From the NCBI RefSeq assembly GCF_900166635.1, contig NZ_LT800497.1, forward strand, positions 2,136,378 through 2,200,377: a stretch of DNA of 64,000 nt. The letters are read 5' to 3'. Under the pieces are notes generated by a model. The model was not told the DNA's origin. It was given only the letters and a program-made list of their open reading frames with translations, and did no database searches. This document shows positions 1 to 8,386 of the stretch, piece by piece. Position numbers and translations under genes: made by a program. This DNA comes from Oceanobacillus timonensis (lineage in GTDB: Bacteria > Bacillota > Bacilli > Bacillales > Amphibacillaceae). Positions within the stretch are counted from its first letter, which is position 1; the number at the start of each line of letters is the position of its first letter.

Positions 1-147
1 AAGAATAAGTACTGGATGCAGGAAAGGAATGGATTCAAAAATACCATCCAATAAATCTCCAAACAGCAGCACAACAACGGTTAAAATTGCTGCTATAATC
101 AGTATCCATAAATATAAATCCTGGATAGCATAACCAAATAACGTCAA
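1..147 (-). CDS. yuaF: NfeD-family membrane protein, YuaF-like (5' part only)
   Basis: Only the first 49 codons lie in the window. The start is a TTG at 147, chosen because an AGGAGGG ribosome site at 153-160 sits at proper spacing and no ATG or GTG is available. The peptide begins MTLFGYAIQDLYLWILIIAA, a membrane segment, followed by FGDLLDGIFESIPFLHPVLI, which matches my recollection of B. subtilis YuaF. In that family an NfeD protein works with flotillin (FloT) in membrane microdomains under cell-envelope stress. The sigma-W-type promoter just upstream fits, since yuaF-floT belongs to that regulon in B. subtilis. The flotillin gene would lie outside the left edge. Confidence 0.7.
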   Translation of the reverse strand, partial: MTLFGYAIQDLYLWILIIAAILTVVVLLFGDLLDGIFESIPFLHPVLIL

Positions 148-184
148 TATGTACCCTCCTTTGCGTTTTTTCTATACTACTATG

Positions 185-211
185 TACGTTGTATCTTTTG
201 ATTTGGTTTCA
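185..211 (-). promoter_or_regulatory. sigma-W-type promoter of the YuaF-like gene
   Basis: On the minus strand TGAAAC (206-211) is followed after 17 bases by CGTA (185-188). The ECF sigma-W consensus is TGAAAC-N16-CGTA. It lies about 40 bases upstream of the TTG start at 147. Envelope-stress induction is inferred. Confidence 0.6.
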
Positions 212-241
212 CTTTTTAATGAATACTTAACTAATATAATA

Positions 242-280
242 AACAAAAGGCCCTTTTATGAAAAGAGCCTTTTGTTTTTT
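242..280. terminator. Rho-independent terminator hairpin
   Basis: AACAAAAGGC and GCCTTTTGTT form a stem around an A/T-rich loop with a T-rich tail on both strands. It would originally have ended the Spo0E-like gene on the minus strand; the insertion sequence now separates the two. Confidence 0.65.
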
Positions 281-298
281 GTTTTCTTTTTTATGTTA

Positions 299-1872
299 AT
301 TGAATGAATTTCATAATTGCTCTTTTTAAAAATACAAAGACGAACCGAATTTTCGAAAGTGTATTTTTAAAAACAAAATTATGCAGTTTGTTGTTGTTGA
401 ATAAGCTCAGCTTGGATGCGATCCGCAGCTAATTTGGAAGCATTATAAATCAAAGCGACCATATCAAAATGGACTTTCGCACGCTTTCCAGTACGATAAC
501 GAACATTGTTTAGCTGATAGAACTCTTTCAGATAAGCATTGACACGTTCTACTGCTGTCCGTTGTTTAAAAATCTTTTTCCAAGCTCTTGATCCGCGTGC
601 AGGCGCAGTATAACGTCTTAAATCCGTAGTTATCTTGACTTTATACACTTTTTGACAGATACCTTCGTTCGCAAGTGGGCAGTCGCTGCATTCCTTTGGT
701 CTGGTATATTTCAATGTTTCGTATTTTGGATCAAAGCTATCATATTTATAGGAATGTTCTCGAAAACAGGTTGGGGCAAAATTCTTATCAAACCCAATCA
801 TTTCGCCTTCATTGCGCTTATTATAGGCAATGACAGACTGTTGTCCCATGCGATGAATCTGTTCATAAATCGGCTCGAAATCGTAACCAGCATCTAGCGT
901 ATTATAATGAACAGTGGTAAGAGGAAGGCGCTGGTCCGTTCCCTTTAATAAGGCGATAGCGGCTTTTCCATCATTTAAGCTGCCAGATGAAAACAAGGAT
1001 TGTAGAATATACTGGCTTGATGTACCAACTGCGAGATGTCCTTTGTAGCCAAACCAGTATTCATTTTTACCGTCTGCATTCTTTTTCACACCCCATTTGG
1101 GGGCTAGTGGTACTTCTGCACGCAAGATGTCTAACGGAACGTCTAACTGTGCTTCGATTTTCTTTTCATACAATGGCAGGTTTGCTTCCTTTTCTGCTTG
1201 TTCTTGAAGGTACTGTTCGCGTTCTTCTTTGGATTTACGCCCACGCTTTTTGGGCGCAGCTTCCGGTTTTTCTTCTTTTTGAACGGGTGCCTTATCTCGT
1301 GCTTCAAAATGGGTGGCATCAATGGCAATGACTTCATCGGCAATAAACCCTTCTGTGACAGCTGCCAGCGTTACGCTTTCGAAGGATTTTTCTAAAATAT
1401 CTGATTCACTCAGTTTCGTTACGAGACGAGAATACGCAGCTTCTGATGGAATAGCGTCGGAAACCAGAAATCCGCAGTTCATTTTAAAGATAAAGTCATC
1501 ATTGAGACGCTTGATTAAGTCTTTGATCGTTGGGATGCGTTCGATGTAGCGAATAAAAAAGGAAATAATCATCCCTGCATAATTTAGCTCAACAGGCGCT
1601 CCCAGCCGGGATTTCTTATTAATCGCATGATAAATAAGATCCAGATCAATCGCTGAAATAATCGCTTCATATTTTTGGGTAGGTTCCATGTCATATAATT
1701 CTTGGATGCCAAATAGGCTCGGTTGTCGTATAATGGTCATAAGAAGTACTCCTCCAGTCTTTTTATGGTTTTCTTGTCAACTACCATTATACAAGATTTG
1801 GGGAGGTACTTCTTTTTTCATGTCCTGAACTCATTGGGGCACAAGGGATAAGAATTATGAAATTCATTCAAT
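299..1872 (-). mobile_element. IS1182-type insertion sequence, copy A
   Basis: The element is 1574 bp, bounded by perfect 20-bp terminal inverted repeats (ATTGAATGAATTTCATAATT at 299-318 and its complement at 1853-1872), and carries one transposase gene. A copy of the same length, encoding an identical protein, lies at 13077-14650 in opposite orientation, which defines the ends by comparison. Both copies are flanked by TA on the left and TA on the right, so either the repeat is 22 bp or TA was duplicated on insertion. The ends hold stop codons in all three frames. Copy A sits at the 3' end of the Spo0E-like gene. Confidence 0.9.
379..1740 (-). CDS. IS1182-family-like transposase, copy A
   Basis: A 453-residue DDE-type transposase. 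It catalyses cut-and-paste or copy-type movement of the surrounding element by binding the 20-bp ends. An N-terminal segment with ELNYAGMIISFFIRYIERIP is typical of the family. AIDATHFEARDKAP gives a catalytic Asp, a lysine-rich insertion covers about residues 160-190, and TLDAGYDFEPIYEQ gives the second Asp. A Cys cluster (CSDCPLANEGIC) near residue 350 is followed by KQRTAVERVNAYLKEFYQLNNVRYR, which should carry the catalytic Glu. The protein is identical to the copy at 13209-14570, so transposition was probably recent and the enzyme looks intact. The family name is by motif recognition, not a search. Confidence 0.9.
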   Translation of the reverse strand: MTIIRQPSLFGIQELYDMEPTQKYEAIISAIDLDLIYHAINKKSRLGAPVELNYAGMIISFFIRYIERIPTIKDLIKRLNDDFIFKMNCGFLVSDAIPSEAAYSRLVTKLSESDILEKSFESVTLAAVTEGFIADEVIAIDATHFEARDKAPVQKEEKPEAAPKKRGRKSKEEREQYLQEQAEKEANLPLYEKKIEAQLDVPLDILRAEVPLAPKWGVKKNADGKNEYWFGYKGHLAVGTSSQYILQSLFSSGSLNDGKAAIALLKGTDQRLPLTTVHYNTLDAGYDFEPIYEQIHRMGQQSVIAYNKRNEGEMIGFDKNFAPTCFREHSYKYDSFDPKYETLKYTRPKECSDCPLANEGICQKVYKVKITTDLRRYTAPARGSRAWKKIFKQRTAVERVNAYLKEFYQLNNVRYRTGKRAKVHFDMVALIYNASKLAADRIQAELIQQQQTA

Positions 1873-2047
1873 TATCTAAAAGAACGAGCTGATTCATCAG
1901 CTGATCCAGTTCTTGGCTGCAGTTTACAGTTTCCTTGGCTCCTAAACCATTTTTTTGTGCTTGTTGTAACATTTCACTTCGCTTTTGAACAATAGACAGT
2001 ACAATGGTTTCCCTGTTGTACGTATCAGGTTTTCTTTCATACTTCAT
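1868..2047 (-). CDS. Spo0E-family aspartyl-phosphate phosphatase-like protein, C-terminus altered by IS
   Basis: A 59-residue protein on the minus strand. Spo0E-type proteins remove phosphate from Spo0A~P and delay sporulation. The family signature S-Q-E-L-D is present (NCSQELDQLMNQL), preceded by the usual I-x-x-x-R-x-x-M helix (IVQKRSEMLQQAQKNG). The ATG at 2047 has an AAAGGTG site about 12 bases upstream, slightly long. The stop TGA (1868-1870) lies inside the terminal repeat of the insertion sequence. Without the element the frame would run about 14 codons further into the terminator at 242-280. Because short Spo0E relatives end soon after the motif, the protein may still work. Confidence 0.75.
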   Translation of the reverse strand: MKYERKPDTYNRETIVLSIVQKRSEMLQQAQKNGLGAKETVNCSQELDQLMNQLVLLDN

Positions 2048-2213
2048 GACATTTACGATGCACCTTTCTTAGTAATATTTGGCTGTGATTATTCATACAA
2101 TAAAATCGGTTTATTAAAGTACCAAAAGAATTATCGCAAAAGGTGAAAAAAAATGAAATACATTCGACAAAACTAGAAAGAAAGTTACATTTTTCGACAA
2201 CGATATTTTCCAT

Positions 2214-3575
2214 TTAGGTATCAAGATTATATTTCTTTATTTTTTGATATAGTGTCACACGTGATATTCCAAGTTGTTTTGCTGCTTTTGATTTATTGCC
2301 GTGGCACCTTTCCAGTGCTTGTTCGATAGATATTTGTTCGATATTTTCTTTTTCCAGCGGCAGGGTTTCTGTTTGGGAGAAAACAGGATTGGAAAAGGAA
2401 GCAGGGAGAAAACTCCATACATCCTGTTTTGTTAACGTGGTGCCTTCATGTAAAATAATGATTCTCTCCATCAGGTTTCTGATTTCTCGGATGTTGCCCG
2501 GCCAGTGATATGCTCGTAATACATCCATTGTTTCTGCAGGAATCTTGGGGACAGAAGTCTGGTATTTCACAGCAAATTGCTTTAAAAACGTTTGGGCAAG
2601 TATATCGATATCTTTTTTTCGATCGCGCAAAGGCGGCATGGTTAATTGGATGACATTTAACCGGTAAAATAAATCTGATCGAAATTGATTCTCTTGCATT
2701 AATTTTTCTAAATCCTGATTAGTTGCAGCGATAAATCGGACATCAATTTGTTTTCCACCGGAGTCGCCAATACGATAGATGCGATTTTCCTGCAGGACAC
2801 GCAACAGCTTGACTTGCATATCTAATGGAAGTTCACCGACTTCATCCAAAAACACCGTCCCGCCATCGGCCATTTCAATTTTTCCTGCTTTTCCGCCTTT
2901 TTCAGCACCTGTAAAGGACCCGCTCTCATATCCAAATAATTCGCTTTCAAACAATGCTTGCGGAATCGCGCCGCAATTGACGGGGGTAAAAGGGGCGTTT
3001 TTTCTATTACTGGCATCATGAATGGCACGAGCGCATACCTCTTTACCTGTACCACTTTCTCCAAGGATTAATGTGGTTGCATCTGTCGCAGCTGTTTTAC
3101 TAGCCAACCGAATCATTTGATGAAGCGCTCGGCTATCTCCTTTTAATTTAGTGAAAGGAGAGTCGGATGAAGCAGGAGTCATTTTTTGTTTGAGTTCCTG
3201 CAGCTCTTGTGAAGTACTTTCCAGATTGTCATTTAGTTTAACAATGTGTGTAATATCACGTTCGATGGAAAGAACACCAACTAATTGATTTTCCTGATTG
3301 AAGACAGGAGAAGAATTGACAACCACATGCTTGTCTTTTCTTGGTCGGTGGTAGGCGTTTTTGACAGGTTTCATCGTGTTCAGTACTTTCATTACCATCA
3401 AATCATCATGTGAAAAAAAGGTAGTAATAGGCTGGTTAATAATTTGATCTCTGGCAATTTGATAGATTTGTTCGGCAGCGTTATTCCAATAGATTACTTT
3501 TTGATCCTTGTCAACAATGGTTATGGCGTCATCTTCTGATTGCAGTAATTCTTCAAAGAAATAGATTTCATTCAT
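2214..3575 (-). CDS. rocR: Sigma-54-dependent transcriptional activator (RocR-like)
   Basis: A 453-residue enhancer-binding activator. Residues about 8-115 form a PAS sensor domain. The AAA+ domain (about 140-380) shows Walker A GESGTGKE, the sigma-54 contact loop GSFTGAEKGG (GAFTGA variant), Walker B GTVFLDEVGE and an R-finger region. The C-terminus is a Fis-type helix-turn-helix (NKSKAAKQLGISRVTLYQKI). It is transcribed away from rocA-putM-putP, and a clear -24/-12 promoter lies in the 240-bp gap. It therefore probably activates that operon in response to a proline or arginine breakdown signal, as RocR does for B. subtilis roc genes. The start has GAGGTGAG upstream. The inducer cannot be read from sequence. 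Confidence 0.85.
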   Translation of the reverse strand: MNEIYFFEELLQSEDDAITIVDKDQKVIYWNNAAEQIYQIARDQIINQPITTFFSHDDLMVMKVLNTMKPVKNAYHRPRKDKHVVVNSSPVFNQENQLVGVLSIERDITHIVKLNDNLESTSQELQELKQKMTPASSDSPFTKLKGDSRALHQMIRLASKTAATDATTLILGESGTGKEVCARAIHDASNRKNAPFTPVNCGAIPQALFESELFGYESGSFTGAEKGGKAGKIEMADGGTVFLDEVGELPLDMQVKLLRVLQENRIYRIGDSGGKQIDVRFIAATNQDLEKLMQENQFRSDLFYRLNVIQLTMPPLRDRKKDIDILAQTFLKQFAVKYQTSVPKIPAETMDVLRAYHWPGNIREIRNLMERIIILHEGTTLTKQDVWSFLPASFSNPVFSQTETLPLEKENIEQISIEQALERCHGNKSKAAKQLGISRVTLYQKIKKYNLDT

Positions 3576-3591
3576 ACGCTCACCTCAAAGT

Positions 3592-3651
3592 GTAAAGTAA
3601 ATTGTAAACCCACTATACAGTATCTGTAAGTATTCTTTACACTATTGTAAA
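3592..3651. promoter_or_regulatory. Candidate upstream activator sites for the sigma-54 activator
   Basis: TTTAC(3636-3640)-6-GTAAA(3647-3651) forms a dyad about 110 bases upstream of the -24/-12 promoter. Further GTAAA units lie at 3592-3596 and 3604-3608. Position and repetition suit enhancer binding by the divergent activator; the assignment is inference. Confidence 0.35.
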
Positions 3652-3748
3652 TGGAATACGTAAATAAAAGCAACTGAAATTTTAAAAAACTGAAATCGCT
3701 TCCATTAGTAGTGAGCTTTGAGTGTGTTTTTTGATCTGCTGTTTTTAA

Positions 3749-3766
3749 TTGGCATATTTTTTGCAT
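3749..3766 (+). promoter_or_regulatory. Sigma-54 (-24/-12) promoter of rocA
   Basis: TTGGCATATTTTTTGCAT has GG at 3751-3752 and GC at 3763-3764, exactly ten bases apart, as the TGGCAC-N5-TTGC consensus requires. It lies about 50 bases upstream of the rocA start and beside a sigma-54 activator gene. Transcription should start near 3776. Confidence 0.85.
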
Positions 3767-3815
3767 GTAGTTTGATAAGGAACAGCATTAAATTATATAT
3801 TAGGAGGTATTTTAC

Positions 3816-5363
3816 ATGGTATTACCATTTCAACATGAACCGTTTACAGACTTTAAGAAAGAAGAAAATAAGAAAGAGCTTGAGGCAGCTTTGCATTCTG
3901 TCCGTGCAGAATTAGGCAAAGATTATCCGCTTGTGATCAATGGAGAAAACATATATACAGAAGATAAATTGGTTGCGATTAATTCCGCTAAAAAGGAAGA
4001 AGTTGTCGGGAACGTATCCAAAGCAACAACGGAGCATGTAGAACAGGCTTTTGAGGCAGCAGTCGATGCTTTTGAAACATGGAGGAAAGTACCGGCAGTA
4101 GATCGCGCACATGTTTTATTCCGCGCTGCAGCCATCGTCCGGCGCCGGAAACATGAATTTTCTGCATGGTTGATTCAAGATGCCGGGAAACCGTGGAATC
4201 AGGCAGATGGAGATATTGCAGAAGGTATTGACTTTTTGGAATACTATGGCCGGCAGATGCTGGAGCTTGCTGAAGGAAAACATGTAGAAGATCGTTTTAC
4301 AGAGAGTAATACCTATTTTTATAAAGCGATGGGACCAGGAGTGGTTATTCCGCCATGGAACTTTGCGTTTGCGATTGTGTGCGGGACAGTTGCAGCTCCA
4401 ATTGTTGCTGGTAATCCTGTCTTATTAAAGCCTTCAGAAAACACACCGGTGATAGCTTATAAATTGGTAGAAGCATTCGAAGAGGCTGGGCTTCCAAAAG
4501 GTGTTTTAAATTTTGTGCCGGGGGATCCGAAAGAAATTGGAGATTATCTGGTTGACCATAAGGATACGCATTTTATTAACTTTACCGGATCAAGAGCAAC
4601 GGGTGTCCGTATTTTCGAACGTGCAGCAAAAATCCAGGAAGGGCAGCAGCATCTGAAGCGTGTGATTGCTGAAATGGGTGGAAAGGATACGATTATTGTG
4701 GATGAAACAGCGGATTTAGATTTAGCTGCTGAATCCATTGTCCATTCGGCATTTGGTTTCTCCGGCCAAAAATGCTCTGCATGCTCCAGGGCTATTGTTC
4801 ATGAGGATGTATACGACGAAGTCATTGAGAAATCCATCGACATTGCGAAAACATTAACAGTCGGCAATCCATCAGAAGAGAATGTGTATATGGCTTCTGT
4901 GATTAATCAGGCGCAATTTGATAAAATAAAAAACTATATTGAAATCGGAAAAGATGAGGGAGAGCTGGCTTTTGGAGGAGAAACCGATGATTCAAAAGGG
5001 TACTATGTCTATCCGACTATTTTCAAAGATCTTGATCCGAAAGCACGTCTGATGCAGGAAGAAATTTTTGGACCTGTTGTTGCCTTTGCAAAAGCAAAAG
5101 ATTTTGATGAATTATTAGAGATTGCAAATAACACAGAATATGGTCTGACCGGCGCCGTCATTTCTACTAACCGTGCTCATTTAGAGCGCGCCCGGGAAGA
5201 TTTTCATGTCGGCAACCTGTACTTTAACCGTGGCTGTACAGCAGCGATTGTCGGTTACCAGCCGTTCGGCGGCTTTAAAATGTCCGGCACTGATTCCAAA
5301 GCAGGGGGACCGGATTACCTGCAGCACTTTTTAGAGGCTAAAAATGTAACAGAACAGTTTTAA
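3816..5363 (+). CDS. rocA: L-glutamate gamma-semialdehyde dehydrogenase
   Basis: A 515-residue NAD-dependent aldehyde dehydrogenase that oxidises pyrroline-5-carboxylate/glutamate semialdehyde to glutamate, the second step of proline breakdown and last step of arginine breakdown. The general base Glu286 (EMGGKD) and the nucleophile Cys320 ([10 protein letters not shown]) fall where they do in B. subtilis Roc[10 protein letters not shown] is the cofactor-loop motif and [24 protein letters not shown] the C-terminal substrate region. The length equals the family norm. The ATG has AGGAGG at 3802-3807. It leads an operon-like set with proline dehydrogenase and putP, and a sigma-54 promoter precedes it. 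Confidence 0.95.
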   Translation: MVLPFQHEPFTDFKKEENKKELEAALHSVRAELGKDYPLVINGENIYTEDKLVAINSAKKEEVVGNVSKATTEHVEQAFEAAVDAFETWRKVPAVDRAHVLFRAAAIVRRRKHEFSAWLIQDAGKPWNQADGDIAEGIDFLEYYGRQMLELAEGKHVEDRFTESNTYFYKAMGPGVVIPPWNFAFAIVCGTVAAPIVAGNPVLLKPSENTPVIAYKLVEAFEEAGLPKGVLNFVPGDPKEIGDYLVDHKDTHFINFTGSRATGVRIFERAAKIQEGQQHLKRVIAEMGGKDTIIVDETADLDLAAESIVHSAFGFSGQKCSACSRAIVHEDVYDEVIEKSIDIAKTLTVGNPSEENVYMASVINQAQFDKIKNYIEIGKDEGELAFGGETDDSKGYYVYPTIFKDLDPKARLMQEEIFGPVVAFAKAKDFDELLEIANNTEYGLTGAVISTNRAHLERAREDFHVGNLYFNRGCTAAIVGYQPFGGFKMSGTDSKAGGPDYLQHFLEAKNVTEQF

Positions 5364-5373
5364 TGACTGCAGG

Positions 5374-5413
5374 CTTCCTGTGAACAGAAATCTATTTTTC
5401 TGTTCACGGGAAG
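5374..5413 (+). other. Intercistronic stem-loop between rocA and proline dehydrogenase
   Basis: CTTCCTGTGAACAGAA (5374-5389) pairs with TTCTGTTCACGGGAAG (5398-5413), a 16-bp stem with one G-U pair. No T-run follows, so it is more likely an mRNA-stabilising or partial-attenuation hairpin than a full terminator. Confidence 0.6.
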
Positions 5414-5465
5414 GTTTGATATATTCGCGAATGAAAGCGTTTTTTTGGCGGAAAAGGGGGAATAA

Positions 5466-6470
5466 ATGATGACGAGTTTAACGAGAAATTTCTTTATCGG
5501 ATTATCCAATAATGCTATTTTAAATAAAAGTGCAAAAAAATTTGGCGCCCGTTTTGGAGCAGACCGCTTCGTAGCTGGTACTGATTTTGATGCGATTATT
5601 CCTGTTGTGAGGGAGTTGAATCAAAAACAGATATCTTGTACAATGGACCATCTCGGCGAGTTTGTTATGGATAGAGCAGAAGCCACGTATGCGAAAGAAA
5701 AAATCATGCGTATGCTGGACCAAATCCATGAGGAAAAATTAGATTGCCATATTTCGATTAAGCTGACACAATTGGGGTTAGACATTGAGGAATCCTTCTG
5801 CATTGAAAATGTAGAACAGATTGTAGAAGTGGCTAATAGGTATGGCATTTTTGTGAACATTGATATGGAAAAGTATATCCATTATGATAAAACGTTGGCT
5901 ATTTTGAAACAGCTTTGCAAAAAATATTCCAATGTTGGGACGGTTATACAGACATACTTATATGATGTCGAGAGAGATTTAGATGGGTTAGAAGATGTAC
6001 GGCTGCGGATTGTAAAAGGAGCTTACAAAGAGGACCAGACGGTGGCATATGCTTCTAAGAAAGATATTGATGATAATTTCTTATGGATAGCTAAAAAACG
6101 ATTGCTTAAGAATACGTTTACTTCAATTGCAACACATGATCACCATATTATTGAAACACTCAAGAAATTTGTGGATGACCACCATATTTCAAAAGATACA
6201 TTTGAATTTCAAATGCTCTATGGTTTTCGGGTCGATATGCAGCATCAACTAATCAAAGAAGGTTACCGCTTCTGTACGTATATTCCATTTGGGGAAGATT
6301 GGTTCGGTTATTTTATGCGTCGCTTGGCAGAGAGGCCGCAGAACGTCAATCTTCTTGTAAAAGATGTTTTTTATACAGAAGATAATAAGATGAAGAAACA
6401 ACCGCTAATCGCCGGGGCCGCAGCATTAACTTTACTCGTGTGTCTGGGAAAACGGAAAAAGAAAGCGTAG
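5466..6470 (+). CDS. putM: Proline dehydrogenase with hydrophobic C-terminal tail
   Basis: A 334-residue FAD-dependent proline dehydrogenase that oxidises proline to pyrroline-5-carboxylate, the substrate of the upstream RocA. Family motifs visible are SIKLTQLGLD (barrel strand), RIVKGAYKE, EFQMLYGFRVDMQ and the C-terminal RRLAERPQN that contacts proline. B. subtilis PutB/FadM is about 300 residues. The extra C-terminal 30 or so here comprise a positively flanked hydrophobic stretch (PLIAGAAALTLLVCLG) ending KRKKKA, which looks like a tail anchor and could hold the enzyme at the membrane near the quinone pool. Start: AAGGGGG upstream, with ATG ATG in tandem. The symbol follows rocA-linked naming; putB or fadM are also used. 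Confidence 0.9.
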   Translation: MMTSLTRNFFIGLSNNAILNKSAKKFGARFGADRFVAGTDFDAIIPVVRELNQKQISCTMDHLGEFVMDRAEATYAKEKIMRMLDQIHEEKLDCHISIKLTQLGLDIEESFCIENVEQIVEVANRYGIFVNIDMEKYIHYDKTLAILKQLCKKYSNVGTVIQTYLYDVERDLDGLEDVRLRIVKGAYKEDQTVAYASKKDIDDNFLWIAKKRLLKNTFTSIATHDHHIIETLKKFVDDHHISKDTFEFQMLYGFRVDMQHQLIKEGYRFCTYIPFGEDWFGYFMRRLAERPQNVNLLVKDVFYTEDNKMKKQPLIAGAAALTLLVCLGKRKKKA

Positions 6471-6673
6471 AAACATAAAAAAAGGTTTTTGGGTAGATAA
6501 CATCATAGGTTGTGGCGAATGCAGTCTTTTTTCAACTTTCAACATACAAATAAAACTTCATTCCGTTGGGCGTTTTACGGACGGTTCACCGAGGTAAATG
6601 GGTCGATCCATCAAAGTGCAAAAAGCCAAGTTTCTTTAGAATACATTTTTACATGGACAGAGGAGAGGGAAGG
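6471..6673 (+). other. 203-bp leader upstream of putP, unexplained
   Basis: No gene is supported here. An A-run followed by GGTTTTTGGG lies just after the proline dehydrogenase stop, but I see no clear terminator. The middle (6565-6640) is GC-richer, with several short complementary segments such as GGTCGATCC, and could be a structured leader. I cannot match it to a known riboswitch. Confidence 0.3.
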
Positions 6674-8152
6674 ATGTCAGAGACAACGTATCAAATTATT
6701 GCGATTATTTTATATTTTTTAGCAATGATCGCAATTGGAATTTATTCTTATCGTAAAACATCCAATTTAGATGATTATATGCTGGGCGGGAGAAGTTTAG
6801 GTCCAGTTACATCCGCATTGAGTGCAGGTGCGTCAGATATGTCCCAGTGGCTGCTGATGGGGCTTCCCGGCGCTATTTATGTATCCGGTCTTGCTGAAGG
6901 CTGGATGGCAATTGGTTTGGCGACAGGCGCCTGGCTGAACTGGCTGATTGTTGCTCCGCGGCTCCGGACGTATACGGAGGTTTCGAATAATTCGATTACG
7001 ATTCCCAGTTATTTAGATAACCGCTTTAAAAATAACACCAAAGTTTTGCGTATCGTATCCGGCATTGTTATTTTAATTTATTTTACTTTTTATGTTTCTT
7101 CCGGAATGGTAGCAGGCGGTGTCTTTTTCCAGAGTGCATTTGGAGTGGATTATCATACTGGTTTGCTTACGGTAGCAGCGGTAACGATTGTATATACCTT
7201 TGTAGGCGGTTTTTTAGCTGTTAGTTTTACAGATGTGGTGCAAGGAACCATGATGTTTTTAGCACTTATTTTAGTACCGGCGCTGGCCATTATTTCATTA
7301 GGCGGTTTTGGCGATACGATAACCATTGTTCAGGATACGAATCCGGATATTTTAAGCTTTTTTGCCGCAGCTTCAGCCACCGGGATTATCTCCTCTTTAG
7401 CCTGGGGATTGGGCTATTTTGGACAGCCGCATATTATCGTTCGTTTTATGGCTCTGAAATCGGCGAAGGAAGCATCCACTGCACGTCGTGTCGGTATCGG
7501 CTGGATGGTTATCGCACTAATTGGTGCAGCTGCCACAGCGATTTCCGGATTTGCCTTCTTCCAGACAAATCCGGAGTTGACACTTTCTGATCCGGAAGCA
7601 ATATTCATTGTTTTAGGGCAATACTTATTTCATCCGTTTATAGCCGGATTATTATTAGCTGCCGTGCTTGCTGCGATTATGAGTACAGTATCTTCGCAGC
7701 TTTTAGTCACTTCTTCCGCACTGGTGGAAGATATTTTCAAAGCGATACTTAACACAGATGCGAAAGACAAAACCTACGTGAATTTAGGGAGAATCGCTGT
7801 TTTGATTGTTTCCCTGATTGCCTTGGTTTTCGCCTGGCAGCAAAATGATACGATTCTGGGACTTGTATCTTTCGCGTGGGCAGGTTTTGGCGCAGCATTC
7901 GGTCCGGTTGTGCTGCTGTCTCTGTTCTGGAGAAAAACAACAGGAATCGGTGCGCTGTGGGGAATGATCGTTGGTGCGGTTGTTGTTTTCGCATGGGGCT
8001 ATTCTCCACTGGCCGATTATCTGTATGAAATTGTTCCGGGCTTTGTACTAAACATGCTTGCCATCATTCTGATCAGTCTGAAAACGTATAAACCAAACAA
8101 AGACATTGAAGCAGAGTTCGATGAAACAGTGAGACGGTTGAAAGAGCAGTAA
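6674..8152 (+). CDS. putP: Sodium/proline symporter
   Basis: A 492-residue sodium:solute symporter (SSS family) that imports proline with Na+. It shows about 13 membrane segments. Signature stretches include DYMLGGRSLGP after TM1, GASDMSQWLLMGLPGA (Na+ and proline site region), and GYFGQPHIIVRFMA with the SSS signature. The start is taken as the ATG at 6674, with AGAGGGAAGG just upstream. An in-frame ATG at 6566 would add 36 non-family residues. It is the third gene after rocA and proline dehydrogenase, completing uptake plus two-step oxidation to glutamate. A terminator follows. Confidence 0.93.
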   Translation: MSETTYQIIAIILYFLAMIAIGIYSYRKTSNLDDYMLGGRSLGPVTSALSAGASDMSQWLLMGLPGAIYVSGLAEGWMAIGLATGAWLNWLIVAPRLRTYTEVSNNSITIPSYLDNRFKNNTKVLRIVSGIVILIYFTFYVSSGMVAGGVFFQSAFGVDYHTGLLTVAAVTIVYTFVGGFLAVSFTDVVQGTMMFLALILVPALAIISLGGFGDTITIVQDTNPDILSFFAAASATGIISSLAWGLGYFGQPHIIVRFMALKSAKEASTARRVGIGWMVIALIGAAATAISGFAFFQTNPELTLSDPEAIFIVLGQYLFHPFIAGLLLAAVLAAIMSTVSSQLLVTSSALVEDIFKAILNTDAKDKTYVNLGRIAVLIVSLIALVFAWQQNDTILGLVSFAWAGFGAAFGPVVLLSLFWRKTTGIGALWGMIVGAVVVFAWGYSPLADYLYEIVPGFVLNMLAIILISLKTYKPNKDIEAEFDETVRRLKEQ

Positions 8153-8167
8153 TAAGAATGAAAAACA

Positions 8168-8196
8168 GGGTCGGGGGAAACTCCGGCTCTTTTTTA
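8168..8196 (+). terminator. Terminator of the rocA-putM-putP unit
   Basis: GGGTCGGGG and CTCCGGCTC pair through G-C and G-U pairs around GAAA, followed by TTTTTT. Confidence 0.85.
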
Positions 8197-8227
8197 TGAA
8201 GATAAGAAGGTTTTGCCAGATATAGTA

Positions 8228-8265
8228 AAAGCTTCTCTCCATAATCTCTTATGGAAAGAAGCTTC
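8228..8265 (-). terminator. Terminator hairpin for the leftward DUF5082 gene
   Basis: AAGCTTCTCTCCATA pairs with TATGGAAAGAAGCTT with one mismatch, and the minus strand continues into a short T-run. It lies downstream of the leftward gene at 8387-8812. Confidence 0.6.
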
Positions 8266-8386
8266 GTTTAATAGCTAGAGGGGACTTCTACTGTGAACTC
8301 GTCCCGTTGAAGAGCTTTTGTAAGACCCCCTTCATAGTGTTTCACTTTAGGAATATATCATAAGGCCGGAAAGGAGCATAACGCGT

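Noticed and set aside
652..1549. Frames of 65-114 codons on the plus strand across IS copy A, mirrored in copy B
   Set aside because: They are antisense or shifted frames of the transposase gene; their codon pattern follows from it and they lack ribosome sites.
8048..8242. Minus-strand frame overlapping the putP end
   Set aside because: Antisense to putP and through its terminator; no start signals.
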